A DNA stretch of 64,000 nucleotides from Photobacterium obscurum (GCF_026191635.1 NZ_JAKRRW010000013.1:88428-152427), one strand, 5' to 3'. Counted from the stretch's first letter, positions 19,926 through 27,575 are shown. Numbers and translations: made by a program. The notes: generated by a model not told the origin, from the letters alone.

Positions 19926-20010
19926 TAAAAAAACGATAAAAACAGAAAAATAAAACCAACGCCGATTTTCGGCGGAAGTAAGTCAAGTTGTGCTTAACTG
20001 GCTGGTTCAT
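19906..20010 (-). CDS. pyrL: pyrBI operon leader peptide
   Basis: A 34-codon ORF begins MNQPVKHNLTYFRRKSAL and continues through a run of Phe, Leu and Tyr codons that makes the RNA very U-rich. It ends inside the attenuator hairpin. This is the PyrL arrangement known in E. coli. When UTP is low, RNA polymerase pauses in the U-rich stretch, the ribosome catches up and blocks the terminator, and pyrBI is expressed. The amino acid sequence is unlike that of E. coli PyrL, as expected when only the nucleotide layout is selected. Confidence 0.82.
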   Translation of the reverse strand: MNQPVKHNLTYFRRKSALVLFFCFYRFFKKSLLF

Positions 20011-20041
20011 TTTTCAACTCTGTTCTGACAAATTGCGAAGG

Positions 20042-20069
20042 ATTATACGCCCATTTTTTGTGAGCGCAA
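20042..20069 (-). promoter_or_regulatory. promoter of the pyrL-pyrBI operon
   Basis: On the minus strand TTGCGC and a perfect TATAAT are separated by 16 bases, placing the transcript start about 25 bases before the leader ATG. A TTATGCA motif lies upstream at 20102-20108. Confidence 0.7.
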
Positions 20070-20204
20070 GCGTTTGCGTAAACTATTCATTTTGTGGGAT
20101 TTTATGCAAAAAATCTGGGGCTTTTGAGTGCTTGGTGATGCTGGTTAACCTGCTGAAATTTAGGTGGTTTATAGAGTGATGGTGAGGCAGGGTAGTGAAG
20201 GAAA

Positions 20205-20236
20205 ATGCAAATGCCGCCCCGAGGGACGGCATTAAT
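20205..20236 (-). terminator. terminator after arcB
   Basis: The minus-strand stem ATGCCGTCC / GGGCGGCAT with a short CTC-type loop is followed by TTTGCATTTT, an imperfect T-run. It is the likely end of the arc transcript. Confidence 0.6.
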
Positions 20237-20289
20237 TATAAGAGCTTTAAGGGTTTCTACGTCAAATCTTTAAAACTCAAGAGAGTCGA

Positions 20290-21300
20290 TTACTGACCCA
20301 GTGTAGCAACCATAACAGCTTTGATGGTGTGCATACGGTTTTCAGCTTCGTCGAACACGATTGAGTGCTTAGACTCAACGACTTCGTCAGTTACTTCAAC
20401 ACCGTCTTTCAGCATTGGGTATTCTTGTGCCAGCTCTTTACCAACAGTAGTGTCTTCACCATGGAAAGCAGGTAGGCAGTGCATGAATTTCACATGTGGG
20501 TTGCCTGTTGCTTTGATCATGTCCATGTTTACTTGGTAAGGAAGCATTAGGTTGATACGCTCAGCCCAAGCTTCTTTCGCTTCACCCATTGATACCCAAA
20601 CGTCAGTGTATAGGAAGTCACAGCCCTGAACGCCTTCTTGTACGTCTTCAGTCATTGTGATCTTAGCACCAGTTTCTTCAGCGATTTCGCGGCACTGAGC
20701 TACTAGCTCTTCTTCAGGCCAGAACGCTTTTGGTGCTACTAGACGGATGTCCATGCCCATTTTCGCTGCGCCAACCATTAGAGAGTTACCCATGTTGTTG
20801 CGAGCGTCACCCAGGTAAGCGAACGTCATTTCGTGTAGCTGTTTGCCACGGCCATGCTCTTGCATAGTTAGGAAGTCAGCCAGGATTTGTGTTGGGTGGA
20901 ATTCGTCTGTTAGGCCGTTCCATACAGGAACACCAGCGTAAGTACCTAGTTCTTCAACGATTTCCTGCCCGAAGCCACGGTATTCAATGCCATCGTACAT
21001 ACGGCCTAGAACACGTGCTGTATCTTTCATAGATTCTTTGTGACCAATCTGAGAGCCTGATGGGCCCAAGTAAGATACTTTAGCGCCTTGGTCGTATGCT
21101 GCTACTTCGAAAGCACAGCGAGTACGTGTTGATGTTTTCTCGAAGATAAGAGCAATGTTCTTGCCAGTTAGGCGTGGCTGCTCGTAACCGTTGTACTTGG
21201 CTTTTTTCAGCTCTGCAGATAGCTCTAGCATGTGCTGAATTTCACGAGGAGTGAAGTCTAGAAGTTTTAGGAAGTTACGGTTGCGAAGATTAAAAGCCAT
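20290..21300 (-). CDS. arcB: ornithine carbamoyltransferase, catabolic (arginine deiminase pathway)
   Basis: The enzyme splits citrulline with phosphate into ornithine and carbamoyl phosphate in the deiminase pathway, or runs the reverse biosynthetic reaction. The 336-residue protein has the carbamoyl phosphate motif STRTRCAFE and the ornithine motif HCLPAFH. E. coli has argI at this position. The catabolic role is inferred from the adjoining arcC and arcA on the same strand, because sequence alone does not separate ArgF from ArcB. The start has a good AGAGGA site. A hairpin built on GGCCGGC lies in the gap before it. Confidence 0.9.
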   Translation of the reverse strand: MAFNLRNRNFLKLLDFTPREIQHMLELSAELKKAKYNGYEQPRLTGKNIALIFEKTSTRTRCAFEVAAYDQGAKVSYLGPSGSQIGHKESMKDTARVLGRMYDGIEYRGFGQEIVEELGTYAGVPVWNGLTDEFHPTQILADFLTMQEHGRGKQLHEMTFAYLGDARNNMGNSLMVGAAKMGMDIRLVAPKAFWPEEELVAQCREIAEETGAKITMTEDVQEGVQGCDFLYTDVWVSMGEAKEAWAERINLMLPYQVNMDMIKATGNPHVKFMHCLPAFHGEDTTVGKELAQEYPMLKDGVEVTDEVVESKHSIVFDEAENRMHTIKAVMVATLGQ

Positions 21301-21331
21301 GATGTTTTCCTCTTAAGAATCTGTATCTCTC

Positions 21332-21378
21332 TGGCCGGCTGGTACTGACTCGGGTTATGCGAGGGCAGCGTGCCGGCC
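21332..21378 (-). other. intercistronic hairpin between arcC and arcB
   Basis: GGCCGGC and GCCGGCC form a seven-base stem across a 33-base loop. There is no T-run, so an mRNA processing or stability element is more likely than a terminator. Confidence 0.4.
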
Positions 21379-21430
21379 TGTATTATGTATTGTTTATCGT
21401 ATTATGGAGTCTTTGTGAATAACTATTCTG

Positions 21431-22342
21431 TTATTCTGCAACAATATTTGTTCCAGCTTCACCTTTTAGGATGCGTAGTCCCGCTTCCAGTGAGCCGATA
21501 CCAACCAACTTGCCGCCTTGTTTGATGAACTCGCAAGAGGCATCAATTTTTGGTCCCATTGAGCCAGCATCAAAGGTGTATTGTGCTAGTTCACTTGGTG
21601 TTGTGTTACGTAGGGCTTTTTGTGTTGGCTTGCCCCAGTCCAGGAATACTGCGTCTGCATCGGTTAGGATCAGCAGCGCGTCTGCGTTAAGTTGCTTGGC
21701 TAGGAAAGCTGCTGACATGTCTTTGTCGATAACCGCTTCAACACCAATCAGCTTGCCGTTTTCTTTCTTCACTGGAATGCCGCCGCCGCCAGTACAGATC
21801 ACCAGGTGTTGCTGGTTGATTAGTGCTGCAATAGCTTCATCTTCGATAATGCCGGTAGGCTGTGGGCTAGGTACTACGCGACGGAAGTACTGACCGTCAG
21901 GCTTCACTGTCCAGTGGTATTTTTCTGCCAGTTCACGAGCTTCTGCTTCATCGTAAACAGGACCGATAGGTTTTGTTGGGTCAGCAAATGCTGGATCGTT
22001 TGGATCAACACTCATTTGCGTAAGCATGCAAGAAACGTTTTGCTCTGGAAGTAGGTTCTTCAGTTCTTGCATTAGGATGTAGCCGATCATGCCTTGGGTT
22101 TCTGAGCCCAGTACATCAAGCGGGTATGGATTTACTTTTTTGTATTCCAAACCCTGCAGTGCTAGCAGGCCAACTTGTGGGCCATTTCCGTGTACCAACA
22201 CTACGTTATATTCTTTCGCAATTTCTGCGATGGTTTTTGCTGCCGTAGCAATGTTCTGACGCTGGATATCTGCTTCTAGTGGCTCGCCGCGACGTAGTAG
22301 GGCGTTACCACCAAGTGCAACAACAACAGTTTGCTTGGTCAT
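21431..22342 (-). CDS. arcC: carbamate kinase
   Basis: Carbamate kinase transfers phosphate from carbamoyl phosphate to ADP, the ATP-yielding last step of the arginine deiminase pathway. The 303-residue protein opens with VVALGGNALLRRGEP and keeps the HGNGPQVG nucleotide loop and the GGGGIPV segment typical of the amino acid kinase fold. It lies between arcA and arcB. The start is preceded by AGAGAGACGATC, a variant of the box found ahead of the other arc genes. Confidence 0.96.
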   Translation of the reverse strand: MTKQTVVVALGGNALLRRGEPLEADIQRQNIATAAKTIAEIAKEYNVVLVHGNGPQVGLLALQGLEYKKVNPYPLDVLGSETQGMIGYILMQELKNLLPEQNVSCMLTQMSVDPNDPAFADPTKPIGPVYDEAEARELAEKYHWTVKPDGQYFRRVVPSPQPTGIIEDEAIAALINQQHLVICTGGGGIPVKKENGKLIGVEAVIDKDMSAAFLAKQLNADALLILTDADAVFLDWGKPTQKALRNTTPSELAQYTFDAGSMGPKIDASCEFIKQGGKLVGIGSLEAGLRILKGEAGTNIVAE

Positions 22343-22372
22343 GGGATCGTCTCTCTTGGTTTTATTCTTTAT

Positions 22373-22397
22373 TGGCCGGCATTCGTGATACCGGCCA
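22373..22397 (-). other. intercistronic hairpin between arcA and arcC
   Basis: TGGCCGG and CCGGCCA form a perfect seven-base stem without a T-run, much like the hairpin between arcC and arcB. The pair may set segment stability in the arc transcript. Confidence 0.4.
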
Positions 22398-22464
22398 TAT
22401 TGTTTTGCTTGGCATTTTCGCCTAGCGCCTAAGCCTATGGGGCTTAAGTGTCTGACAGTATGGC

Positions 22465-23685
22465 TTAGATACCGTCACGTTCGATTGGGCAGCTCATGCA
22501 GCGTGCGCCACCGCGGCCGCGGCCTAGTTCGTCACCTGGGATTGGTAGAACTGTGATGCCGGCTTTGTCGTACTTCTCGTTGGTGTAAACGTTACGCTCG
22601 TAACCAATAACCACGCCTGGTTTAACAGTTAGTACGTTGTTCGCATCGTTCCACTGCTCACGTTCAGCTTCGAAGCTGTCACCACCAGTAGTGATAAGGT
22701 TAAGCTGACCAACACCCAGTGCTTTTTCGATTGCAGTAACGAAGTAACCTTCTTCTTTCACATTAACTGCGCCAGATTCGTCACCAGTTAGGCTCCAGCA
22801 TTGAACGTCTTTACGTACAACTTCTGGGTAGACAGAGAAAGTATCTTCACGCATGTGCGTCATTACTGTATCTAGGTGCATGCAAGAGCGGTGCTTAGGA
22901 AGCTGCATTGCAATAACTTGCTTCGCTTCGCCGTGCTTGAATAGGCTAGATGCTAGCTGCTCAACACCTTGTGGTGTTGTACGCTCAGACATACCGATAA
23001 GGACTGCACCTTTACCAATTACTAGTACGTCGCCGCCTTCGATAGTTGAGTTGTCGTATAGCTTCTCTTCGTCACCGAAGTACTTGATGAAGTCTTGGCC
23101 TGCGAAGGTTGGGTGCCAGCGGTAAATTGCGCGGACATGGTTTGTTTCGCGCTGACGAGCTGGTTTAGCCATTGGGTTGATAGAAACACCGCCGTATACC
23201 CAGCAAGATGTGTCGCGAGTAAATAGGTGGTTTGGCAAAGGTTCAATGATGAAGTCTGTAGGCTCGTGCATACCCTGCATCATTGAAGAAGATTTAACTG
23301 GAAGCTCAGCGTAGCTTAGGCCGCCTAGAAGAATAGAAGAAAGCTCTTTGTTTGGAAGATCTGCTAGGAAGCAGCGAACGTCATTAGCAAATGCTGGGCC
23401 GAAGCGGTAGTCAGAGATTTGAGTGTTAAGAAGCCACTCTTTCGCTTCAGGTACTGCTAGTGTGTCCGCTAGAAGGTCACCAAGTAGCATAACTTCTACG
23501 CCTTGCTCGCGAAGAGTGTTCGCGAATACATCGTGCTCTTCACCTGCGCGCTCAACAGCTAGTACATCATCAAATAATAGATCGTGACAGTTTGATGGCG
23601 TTAGGTGAGTTAGCGCACGCTCTGGACGGTGAACAAGAACGCGGCGTAGTTGACCTACTTCAGAACCTACATAGAACTTACTCAT
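22465..23685 (-). CDS. arcA: arginine deiminase
   Basis: ArcA converts arginine to citrulline and ammonia, the first step of the deiminase pathway that yields ATP without oxygen and raises pH. The 406-residue protein has the family motifs [14 protein letters not shown] and HLDTVMTHM. The nucleophile is the cysteine of [10 protein letters not shown] at the extreme C-terminus (about Cys399). The ATG follows AGAGAGATACGATC. A near-exact copy of this start region, with a derivative of the first 29 codons, appears again ahead of the transporter gene. Confidence 0.97.
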   Translation of the reverse strand: MSKFYVGSEVGQLRRVLVHRPERALTHLTPSNCHDLLFDDVLAVERAGEEHDVFANTLREQGVEVMLLGDLLADTLAVPEAKEWLLNTQISDYRFGPAFANDVRCFLADLPNKELSSILLGGLSYAELPVKSSSMMQGMHEPTDFIIEPLPNHLFTRDTSCWVYGGVSINPMAKPARQRETNHVRAIYRWHPTFAGQDFIKYFGDEEKLYDNSTIEGGDVLVIGKGAVLIGMSERTTPQGVEQLASSLFKHGEAKQVIAMQLPKHRSCMHLDTVMTHMREDTFSVYPEVVRKDVQCWSLTGDESGAVNVKEEGYFVTAIEKALGVGQLNLITTGGDSFEAEREQWNDANNVLTVKPGVVIGYERNVYTNEKYDKAGITVLPIPGDELGRGRGGARCMSCPIERDGI

Positions 23686-23759
23686 GATCGTATCTCTCTA
23701 TTTTTATGCCAACATAATGACGTTAGCTTTATTTGTTTTTTTTCGAAGGTATTAATGAA

Positions 23760-23825
23760 TTATTTAATCCTTCGCTTCGTTTCTGTAATTAATTCTACTC
23801 TTTCGTTAATTAGAGTCTTAGACAT
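23760..23825 (-). other. possible 21-codon upstream ORF ahead of arcA
   Basis: The minus strand encodes MSKTLINERVELITETK followed by codons CGA AGG ATT AAA and a stop. The CGA AGG arginine codons form one arm of a hairpin closed by CCTTCG. The ribosome-binding site is poor, so translation is uncertain and the ORF could be chance in AT-rich DNA. Confidence 0.2.
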
Positions 23826-23928
23826 TTGTCACACTTTACTTATTAATATGGCAACTAAAGTTATCGAATTTATTAACATTATTCATGCATTTGTAGCTTG
23901 TTTTCAGTCATGGGTTTTTATGTGAATT

Positions 23929-24052
23929 TTATGGGTTATGCATATGTTTTATCTTTATATGTCGTTGTTTTAAAAGGGTTTTAATTGGTGGCGGGGAAGG
24001 TTATGCACTTTCCTCTCACGTTGACTTGTTGTGAAAACACCAATCTTATGCA
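23929..24052. promoter_or_regulatory. candidate ArgR half-site cluster upstream of arcA
   Basis: Three exact TTATGCA words occur at 23936-23942, 24001-24007 and 24046-24052, and two of them are extended as TTATGCACTTT. The same word recurs ahead of argR and of the transporter. ArgR operators in gammaproteobacteria combine TGAAT and TGCAT half-sites, so these are plausible ArgR targets, though their second half-sites are weak. Confidence 0.38.
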
Positions 24053-24085
24053 CTTTAATTGTCTGTCTATCTAAATAATTGGTAA

Positions 24086-24106
24086 TTGTTACCGGTCTGG
24101 TAACAA
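24086..24106. promoter_or_regulatory. operator-like inverted repeat upstream of arcA
   Basis: TTGTTACC and GGTAACAA form a perfect eight-base inverted repeat with a five-base centre. An overlapping GGTAA/TTACC pair begins at 24081. It resembles a dimeric repressor site. The binder is unknown. Confidence 0.35.
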
Positions 24107-24610
24107 ATATTTTTCCTTTTATTTTGGTGGTGGTCGTTTTTGTAGTTTTTATACAGGGGGGAATTAATGCATTTAGTCACTTTTCATCGCTTTGTTACTA
24201 AGCAATATTTTGTTTGTGTTTAATGCTGGGTTGTATTTACTTTTCGTTTGAATTTTTAATTGATAGCGTGTTTGATCCTTTTTTTTATATATTAAAGGTG
24301 GGTTAATAATTGGCTTTGTCTGTTTTTAATAAATAAGGAATTAGAATGTTGCAATTTTATCGTGGGAATAAAGCTGCTATTTATCTTCTAGAATATTGAC
24401 GTCGCTTGGGGATATTCATTGAATATTGCTTACGATTTTGACTGTAGGAAGGTTTTAAATTGGAGGGAGAGTGGTTTCGGACTACCGTCCGGAGTCTAAC
24501 CGTGCGCCTGCGTAGAGCTGGGTTTGCTGTGGTTGGTGCTGACATTGACACTTTCTGTTGTTGATGAACCTGTATGCGGTTGCTCCAGAACAGGGGGAAT
24601 TTGTCACCGG

Positions 24611-24640
24611 TAATAAAAAACCGCCCGAAGGCGGCTTTAG
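24611..24640 (-). terminator. terminator after the YfcC-type transporter gene
   Basis: On the minus strand GCCGCC-TTC-GGGCGG is followed by TTTTTTATTA, a strong Rho-independent terminator. It means the transporter and arcA are separate transcripts. Confidence 0.9.
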
Positions 24641-24665
24641 GAAAGGTTGCATGTTATTCAATGAA

Positions 24666-26111
24666 TTACATCATTGCACCGACACTTAGCATAACCATAA
24701 TCAGGATAGTCAGAATACCCAGTAGTGGTGCTACCCACTTAACCCAGCGTACATAAGGTACACGAGCGATGGCCAAACCACCCATTACGACGGCAGACGT
24801 CGGGGTCATCAGGTTGACGATACCAGAAGCAGACTGGTAAGCGGTTACCACTAGGTCACGGCTTACACCGGCAAAGTCAGCCAGCGGTGCCATGATAGGC
24901 ATAGTCAGTACAGCCAGACCTGATGATGAAGGTACTAGGAAAGATAGCAAGATTTCTAGCCAGTACATTACGTTGATGAACACGATAGAAGACAGGCCTG
25001 TAACTGCGTGTTCAGCAGTGTTCAGGATTGTATCGGTGATCATACCGCGGTCCATGATTACCACGATACCTCGTGCAATACCGATGATCAGCGCCACACC
25101 CAGTAGGTCACGAGCACCGTCGATGAAGCTAGACGTAAACTCTTCTTCGCTCATTCGAGCAATCAAACCGATGATGATGGTTGAGGCCAGGAACATACCT
25201 GAAATTTCAGCCATCCACCAACCTGCAACAGATACACCGTAGATCATGATGCCGAAAGAAGCGGCAAAGATAGCAAGAATGATTTTACGGGTGGTTGTGA
25301 ACTCCAGCATTTCGCCAGACTGGTTGCCTAGGAAGTGGGCTTTGTTTTCTTCGTATTTGTCAAAAACAATCGATTTGGTTTTGTCAGCGCGAACCATTTT
25401 CGCATAACGCATGACGTAGCCAACACAGATCACCCAGCCTACAACCAGCATAGCGACACGAAGCATGATGCCGTCAGTGAACGGGATGCCAGCGGCGTTT
25501 GCTGCAATAACAGTTGCGAACGGGTTGATTGTTGAGCCAAGTGTACCGATACCGGCACCTAGTAGAACCGTTGCGGCAGCTACCACAGGGTCAAAGCGTG
25601 CGGCCATCATCACGGGTACTAGCAAGGTGTAGAAAGGCAGTGACTCTTCCGCCATACCGTAAATGGTACCCCCCGCGGCAAACAATGCCATCAGGATCGG
25701 AATCATCATTTCTTCTCGACCTTGCAGGCGCGCGGTAACACGTTCGATACCGGCATCAATTGCCCCTGTTTTGGTTACTAGGCCGAGGAAGCCACCAATT
25801 ACAAGGATGAATAATGAAACATCAATTGCTGCAGCTTCATAGGTGTTGTGGTCGTAGAAGCCATCGATTGGTGCAAGCAGGACATCTACCACCCCTTGCG
25901 GGTTATTTTCAACGGCTTGATATGTGCCGGTTACTGGGACTTCTTTACCAAGATCTTCGTTCATCACACGATCGTATTGACCGGCTGGAACAACCCAGGT
26001 GAGTAAGGCCACAAAGGCGATGAGGCCAAAAAGAATGGTATAAGCAGAAGGGAATTTAAAGTTGGCGAAGAAGCCACCTTTTTCTTCTTTGTTTACGGTT
26101 TGCGTCGTCAT
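24666..26111 (-). CDS. YfcC/AitC-family transporter, probable arginine-ornithine exchanger of the arc locus
   Basis: A 481-residue inner-membrane protein with about 12 hydrophobic segments, typical of the YfcC family. The N-terminus is short and charged, followed by the GLIAFVALLTWVVPAGQYDR helix. The C-terminal half has the conserved LVPSSSGLAVLTMPIMAPLADFAGV and NLMTPTSAVVMGGLA regions. Its place in the arc locus suggests it imports arginine and exports ornithine, the job of ArcD elsewhere, but the family's substrates vary. AAGGAG precedes the ATG. Two small ORFs that contain arginine codons lie directly upstream, and the nearer one overlaps the start by four bases. Confidence 0.9.
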   Translation of the reverse strand: MTTQTVNKEEKGGFFANFKFPSAYTILFGLIAFVALLTWVVPAGQYDRVMNEDLGKEVPVTGTYQAVENNPQGVVDVLLAPIDGFYDHNTYEAAAIDVSLFILVIGGFLGLVTKTGAIDAGIERVTARLQGREEMMIPILMALFAAGGTIYGMAEESLPFYTLLVPVMMAARFDPVVAAATVLLGAGIGTLGSTINPFATVIAANAAGIPFTDGIMLRVAMLVVGWVICVGYVMRYAKMVRADKTKSIVFDKYEENKAHFLGNQSGEMLEFTTTRKIILAIFAASFGIMIYGVSVAGWWMAEISGMFLASTIIIGLIARMSEEEFTSSFIDGARDLLGVALIIGIARGIVVIMDRGMITDTILNTAEHAVTGLSSIVFINVMYWLEILLSFLVPSSSGLAVLTMPIMAPLADFAGVSRDLVVTAYQSASGIVNLMTPTSAVVMGGLAIARVPYVRWVKWVAPLLGILTILIMVMLSVGAMM

Positions 26112-26185
26112 TGTTGTCTCCTTGCCTTTATAACTGCCGCCAGTACAAAGGGGCCATGCTGTTTACCAAACAATTTGTTTGGCAT
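26108..26185 (-). CDS. possible 25-residue upstream ORF overlapping the transporter start
   Basis: This ORF reads MPNKLFGKQHGPFVLAAV followed by IKARRQQ, and its TGA overlaps the transporter ATG as ATGA. It has a good GGGAG ribosome-binding site eight bases before the ATG. The consecutive rare arginine codons AGG AGA are the transporter's own Shine-Dalgarno sequence, so a ribosome waiting there would cover the transporter start. Translational coupling is therefore likely if the ORF is used. Expression is not proven, and the ORF is too short for family evidence. Confidence 0.4.
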   Translation of the reverse strand: MPNKLFGKQHGPFVLAAVIKARRQQ

Positions 26186-26196
26186 GACGGTGCTCC

Positions 26197-26213
26197 CTGA
26201 ACAAGATGTTCAG
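26197..26213 (-). other. small hairpin overlapping the upstream-ORF ribosome-binding site
   Basis: CTGAAC and GTTCAG form a six-base stem with a five-base loop just before the GGGAG site of the 25-codon ORF. CCAAACAAATTGTTTGG (26166-26182) is a second hairpin inside that ORF. Neither is followed by a T-run. Confidence 0.3.
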
Positions 26214-26294
26214 TGATTGATTATTGTCAGCGCTGTTCGCGAGCGTTAGTCAGCGATAGCAGTTGCTGAATGTGATCGGATCATCCGTTCCCTG

Positions 26295-26513
26295 TTATGG
26301 ATGCAGGGAGGCGATCTGAGCTAAAGAGTGGTGTAGGTCTGGCGTCAGATTGTAGCGCCCATTACCTGGCTCATAGTGGTGGTCGACAGTCAGTGTTTCG
26401 CTTTGACTTGTTACACCGCTTGCTGAGGTCTGGTAAGTGAGAGCTCCTCTGAGCCGGCGTTGCAAGGTACGCCTTCGACGTCCTGGCTCTGAGCCGGAGT
26501 GGAACTTACTCAT
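26295..26513 (-). CDS. 72-codon ORF derived from the start of arcA, arginine-rich (leader peptide candidate)
   Basis: The first 29 residues align without gaps to the start of arginine deiminase (MSKF..GSE.G..RR.L..R...ALT..T), 16 of 29 identical. The 5' region is also shared: about 34 bases around the ATG differ from arcA by one inserted base. Residues 12-22 read RRRRTLQRRLR and use codons CGT, CGA, AGG, CGT, CGC, CGG and AGA, so all six arginine codons occur in eleven positions. After residue 29 the similarity ends. The ORF is intact and has the same GAGAGA ribosome-binding site as arcA. It could be a leader peptide that senses charged tRNA-Arg, or a decayed duplicate of arcA. The catalytic parts of the enzyme are absent. 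Confidence 0.5.
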   Translation of the reverse strand: MSKFHSGSEPGRRRRTLQRRLRGALTYQTSASGVTSQSETLTVDHHYEPGNGRYNLTPDLHHSLAQIASLHP

Positions 26514-27036
26514 GATCGTATCTCTCTTATTTTTACGAGCTCTGCAGTCTTTGCCGCGAGTCTGTTTTTTGTTTTGCGGGGTGATTTTATGCTGCCTTGT
26601 GGCTCGTGACTTTGGTTTCGTTCACATTTTTCGGGGTCGATTATGCAGCGAAAGAATCACGAAATAGGCATAAGAGGGTATTTTTCACGAATAAATGGAT
26701 GGATATGCTCATGCATCTTAAATCTATTGACGGGTTTTATGCATGCCGAACTATCTCTAAACCTGACAATCCGATAAATAATGGCCAATAAGCGAGGCTT
26801 GGTTTGTCCGAAGGTGTTTGGTTATGCGTTTTTTTCTGTTAAAGCCGCACTGGTTTCATTCAGGGGGGGCGCATAAATGGGAATATTATGCATTTTTTAA
26901 CTCTTTAGGGGAGGTGGTGAAATCTGCCATTCTTTTGATAAAAATCAAGTTTCGCATTCAAGGGCATTAGCCGTGGAAATTCACTGCAATCCGTGCGATA
27001 TTTGCGGACAAATTTATTCCATAGGTGGAGTTACCC
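26514..27036. other. 523-bp noncoding region between the arc leader ORF and rraB
   Basis: The region must hold divergent promoters for the minus-strand transporter unit and for rraB. It contains exact TTATGCA words at 26737-26743 and 26886-26892, a TTATGCG at 26822-26828, and ATGCAT at 26711. I see no RNA gene, and no ORF with a credible start. Confidence 0.5.
26737..26892. promoter_or_regulatory. candidate ArgR half-site cluster upstream of the transporter unit
   Basis: Two exact and one near-exact copies of TTATGCA are found here, the last as GAATATTATGCAT, which joins a GAAT and a TGCAT half-site. This parallels the clusters ahead of arcA and argR. Confidence 0.38.
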
Positions 27037-27435
27037 ATGTCTTATGCAGAACTGATTGAAGAGCAGAAGGAAGAAACCCGCGATATTATTGCGGCATTGC
27101 TGGAAGATGGCAGCGAACCTGAAGCCCTTTATACCATTGAGCACCACTTTTCAGCAGATACATTTGAAGAGCTGGAAGGTGCTGCGGTAGAAGCCTTCAA
27201 AATGGGCTTTGAAGTACTAGAGGCAGAAGAACTGGAACTGGCACCGGAAGACGGTGGCGGCAAGGTTGTCTGCTTTGACGCTGTAATGGAGTCTGCACTG
27301 AAAGCCGAGCTGATCGACGAGCAGGCTGAAAAGCTGATCAAGCTGGCTGAAAAGCACAAGATTGATTATGACGGCTGGGGCACTTACTTCGAGTCTGGTG
27401 AAGACGACGAAGAAGAGTTTGAAGACGAAGAATAA
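27037..27435 (+). CDS. rraB: ribonuclease E inhibitor RraB
   Basis: RraB binds the C-terminal region of RNase E and changes the composition and activity of the RNA degradosome. The 132-residue acidic protein opens [28 protein letters not shown], shows the FDAVMESAL core and ends in a run of Asp and Glu. The ATG at 27037 lies six bases after GGTGGAG, which decides it over an in-frame codon at 27025. In E. coli the gene also sits beside argI and yjgM. A strong terminator follows. Confidence 0.95.
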   Translation: MSYAELIEEQKEETRDIIAALLEDGSEPEALYTIEHHFSADTFEELEGAAVEAFKMGFEVLEAEELELAPEDGGGKVVCFDAVMESALKAELIDEQAEKLIKLAEKHKIDYDGWGTYFESGEDDEEEFEDEE

Positions 27436-27457
27436 TTCGTACTGAACTTGCTGAATG

Positions 27458-27486
27458 AAAAGCTGGCCATGGCCAGCTTTTTTGTT
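27458..27486 (+). terminator. terminator after rraB
   Basis: A near-continuous palindrome, AAAGCTGGCC / GGCCAGCTTT with an AT centre, runs into TTTTTTG. Confidence 0.88.
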
Positions 27487-27575
27487 ATCGGCATAACCTC
27501 GTTGTTATACCGACTGCATTCATTATCTCTACTGAACGGTTCTGATAATTAATGGATGTGGTGTTAAAACTGGCC

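Larger units (their letters stand above)
23686..24610. other. 925-bp gene-poor region upstream of arcA
   Basis: The part next to arcA is strongly AT-rich and should hold the arcA promoter. It contains three TTATGCA half-sites (23936, 24001, 24046), an inverted repeat at 24086-24106 and a possible short upstream ORF at 23760-23825. The far part, about 24440-24600, is more GC-rich and contains the hairpin CGGAC/GTCCG near 24478. I see no convincing gene or structured RNA there. Confidence 0.6.

Noticed and set aside
21471..21893. Plus-strand open frame opposite arcC
   Set aside because: The reverse of a strongly conserved enzyme, Ser/Pro-rich and without a ribosome-binding site.
24086..24130. 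Inverted repeat followed by ATATTTTTCC read as a plus-strand terminator
   Set aside because: No plus-strand transcript is expected there and the T-run is interrupted. An operator reading fits better.
24440..24600. Possible small RNA in a GC-richer patch upstream of arcA
   Set aside because: One short hairpin and a composition shift are not enough, and no promoter or terminator pair frames it. The nearby terminator belongs to the transporter gene.
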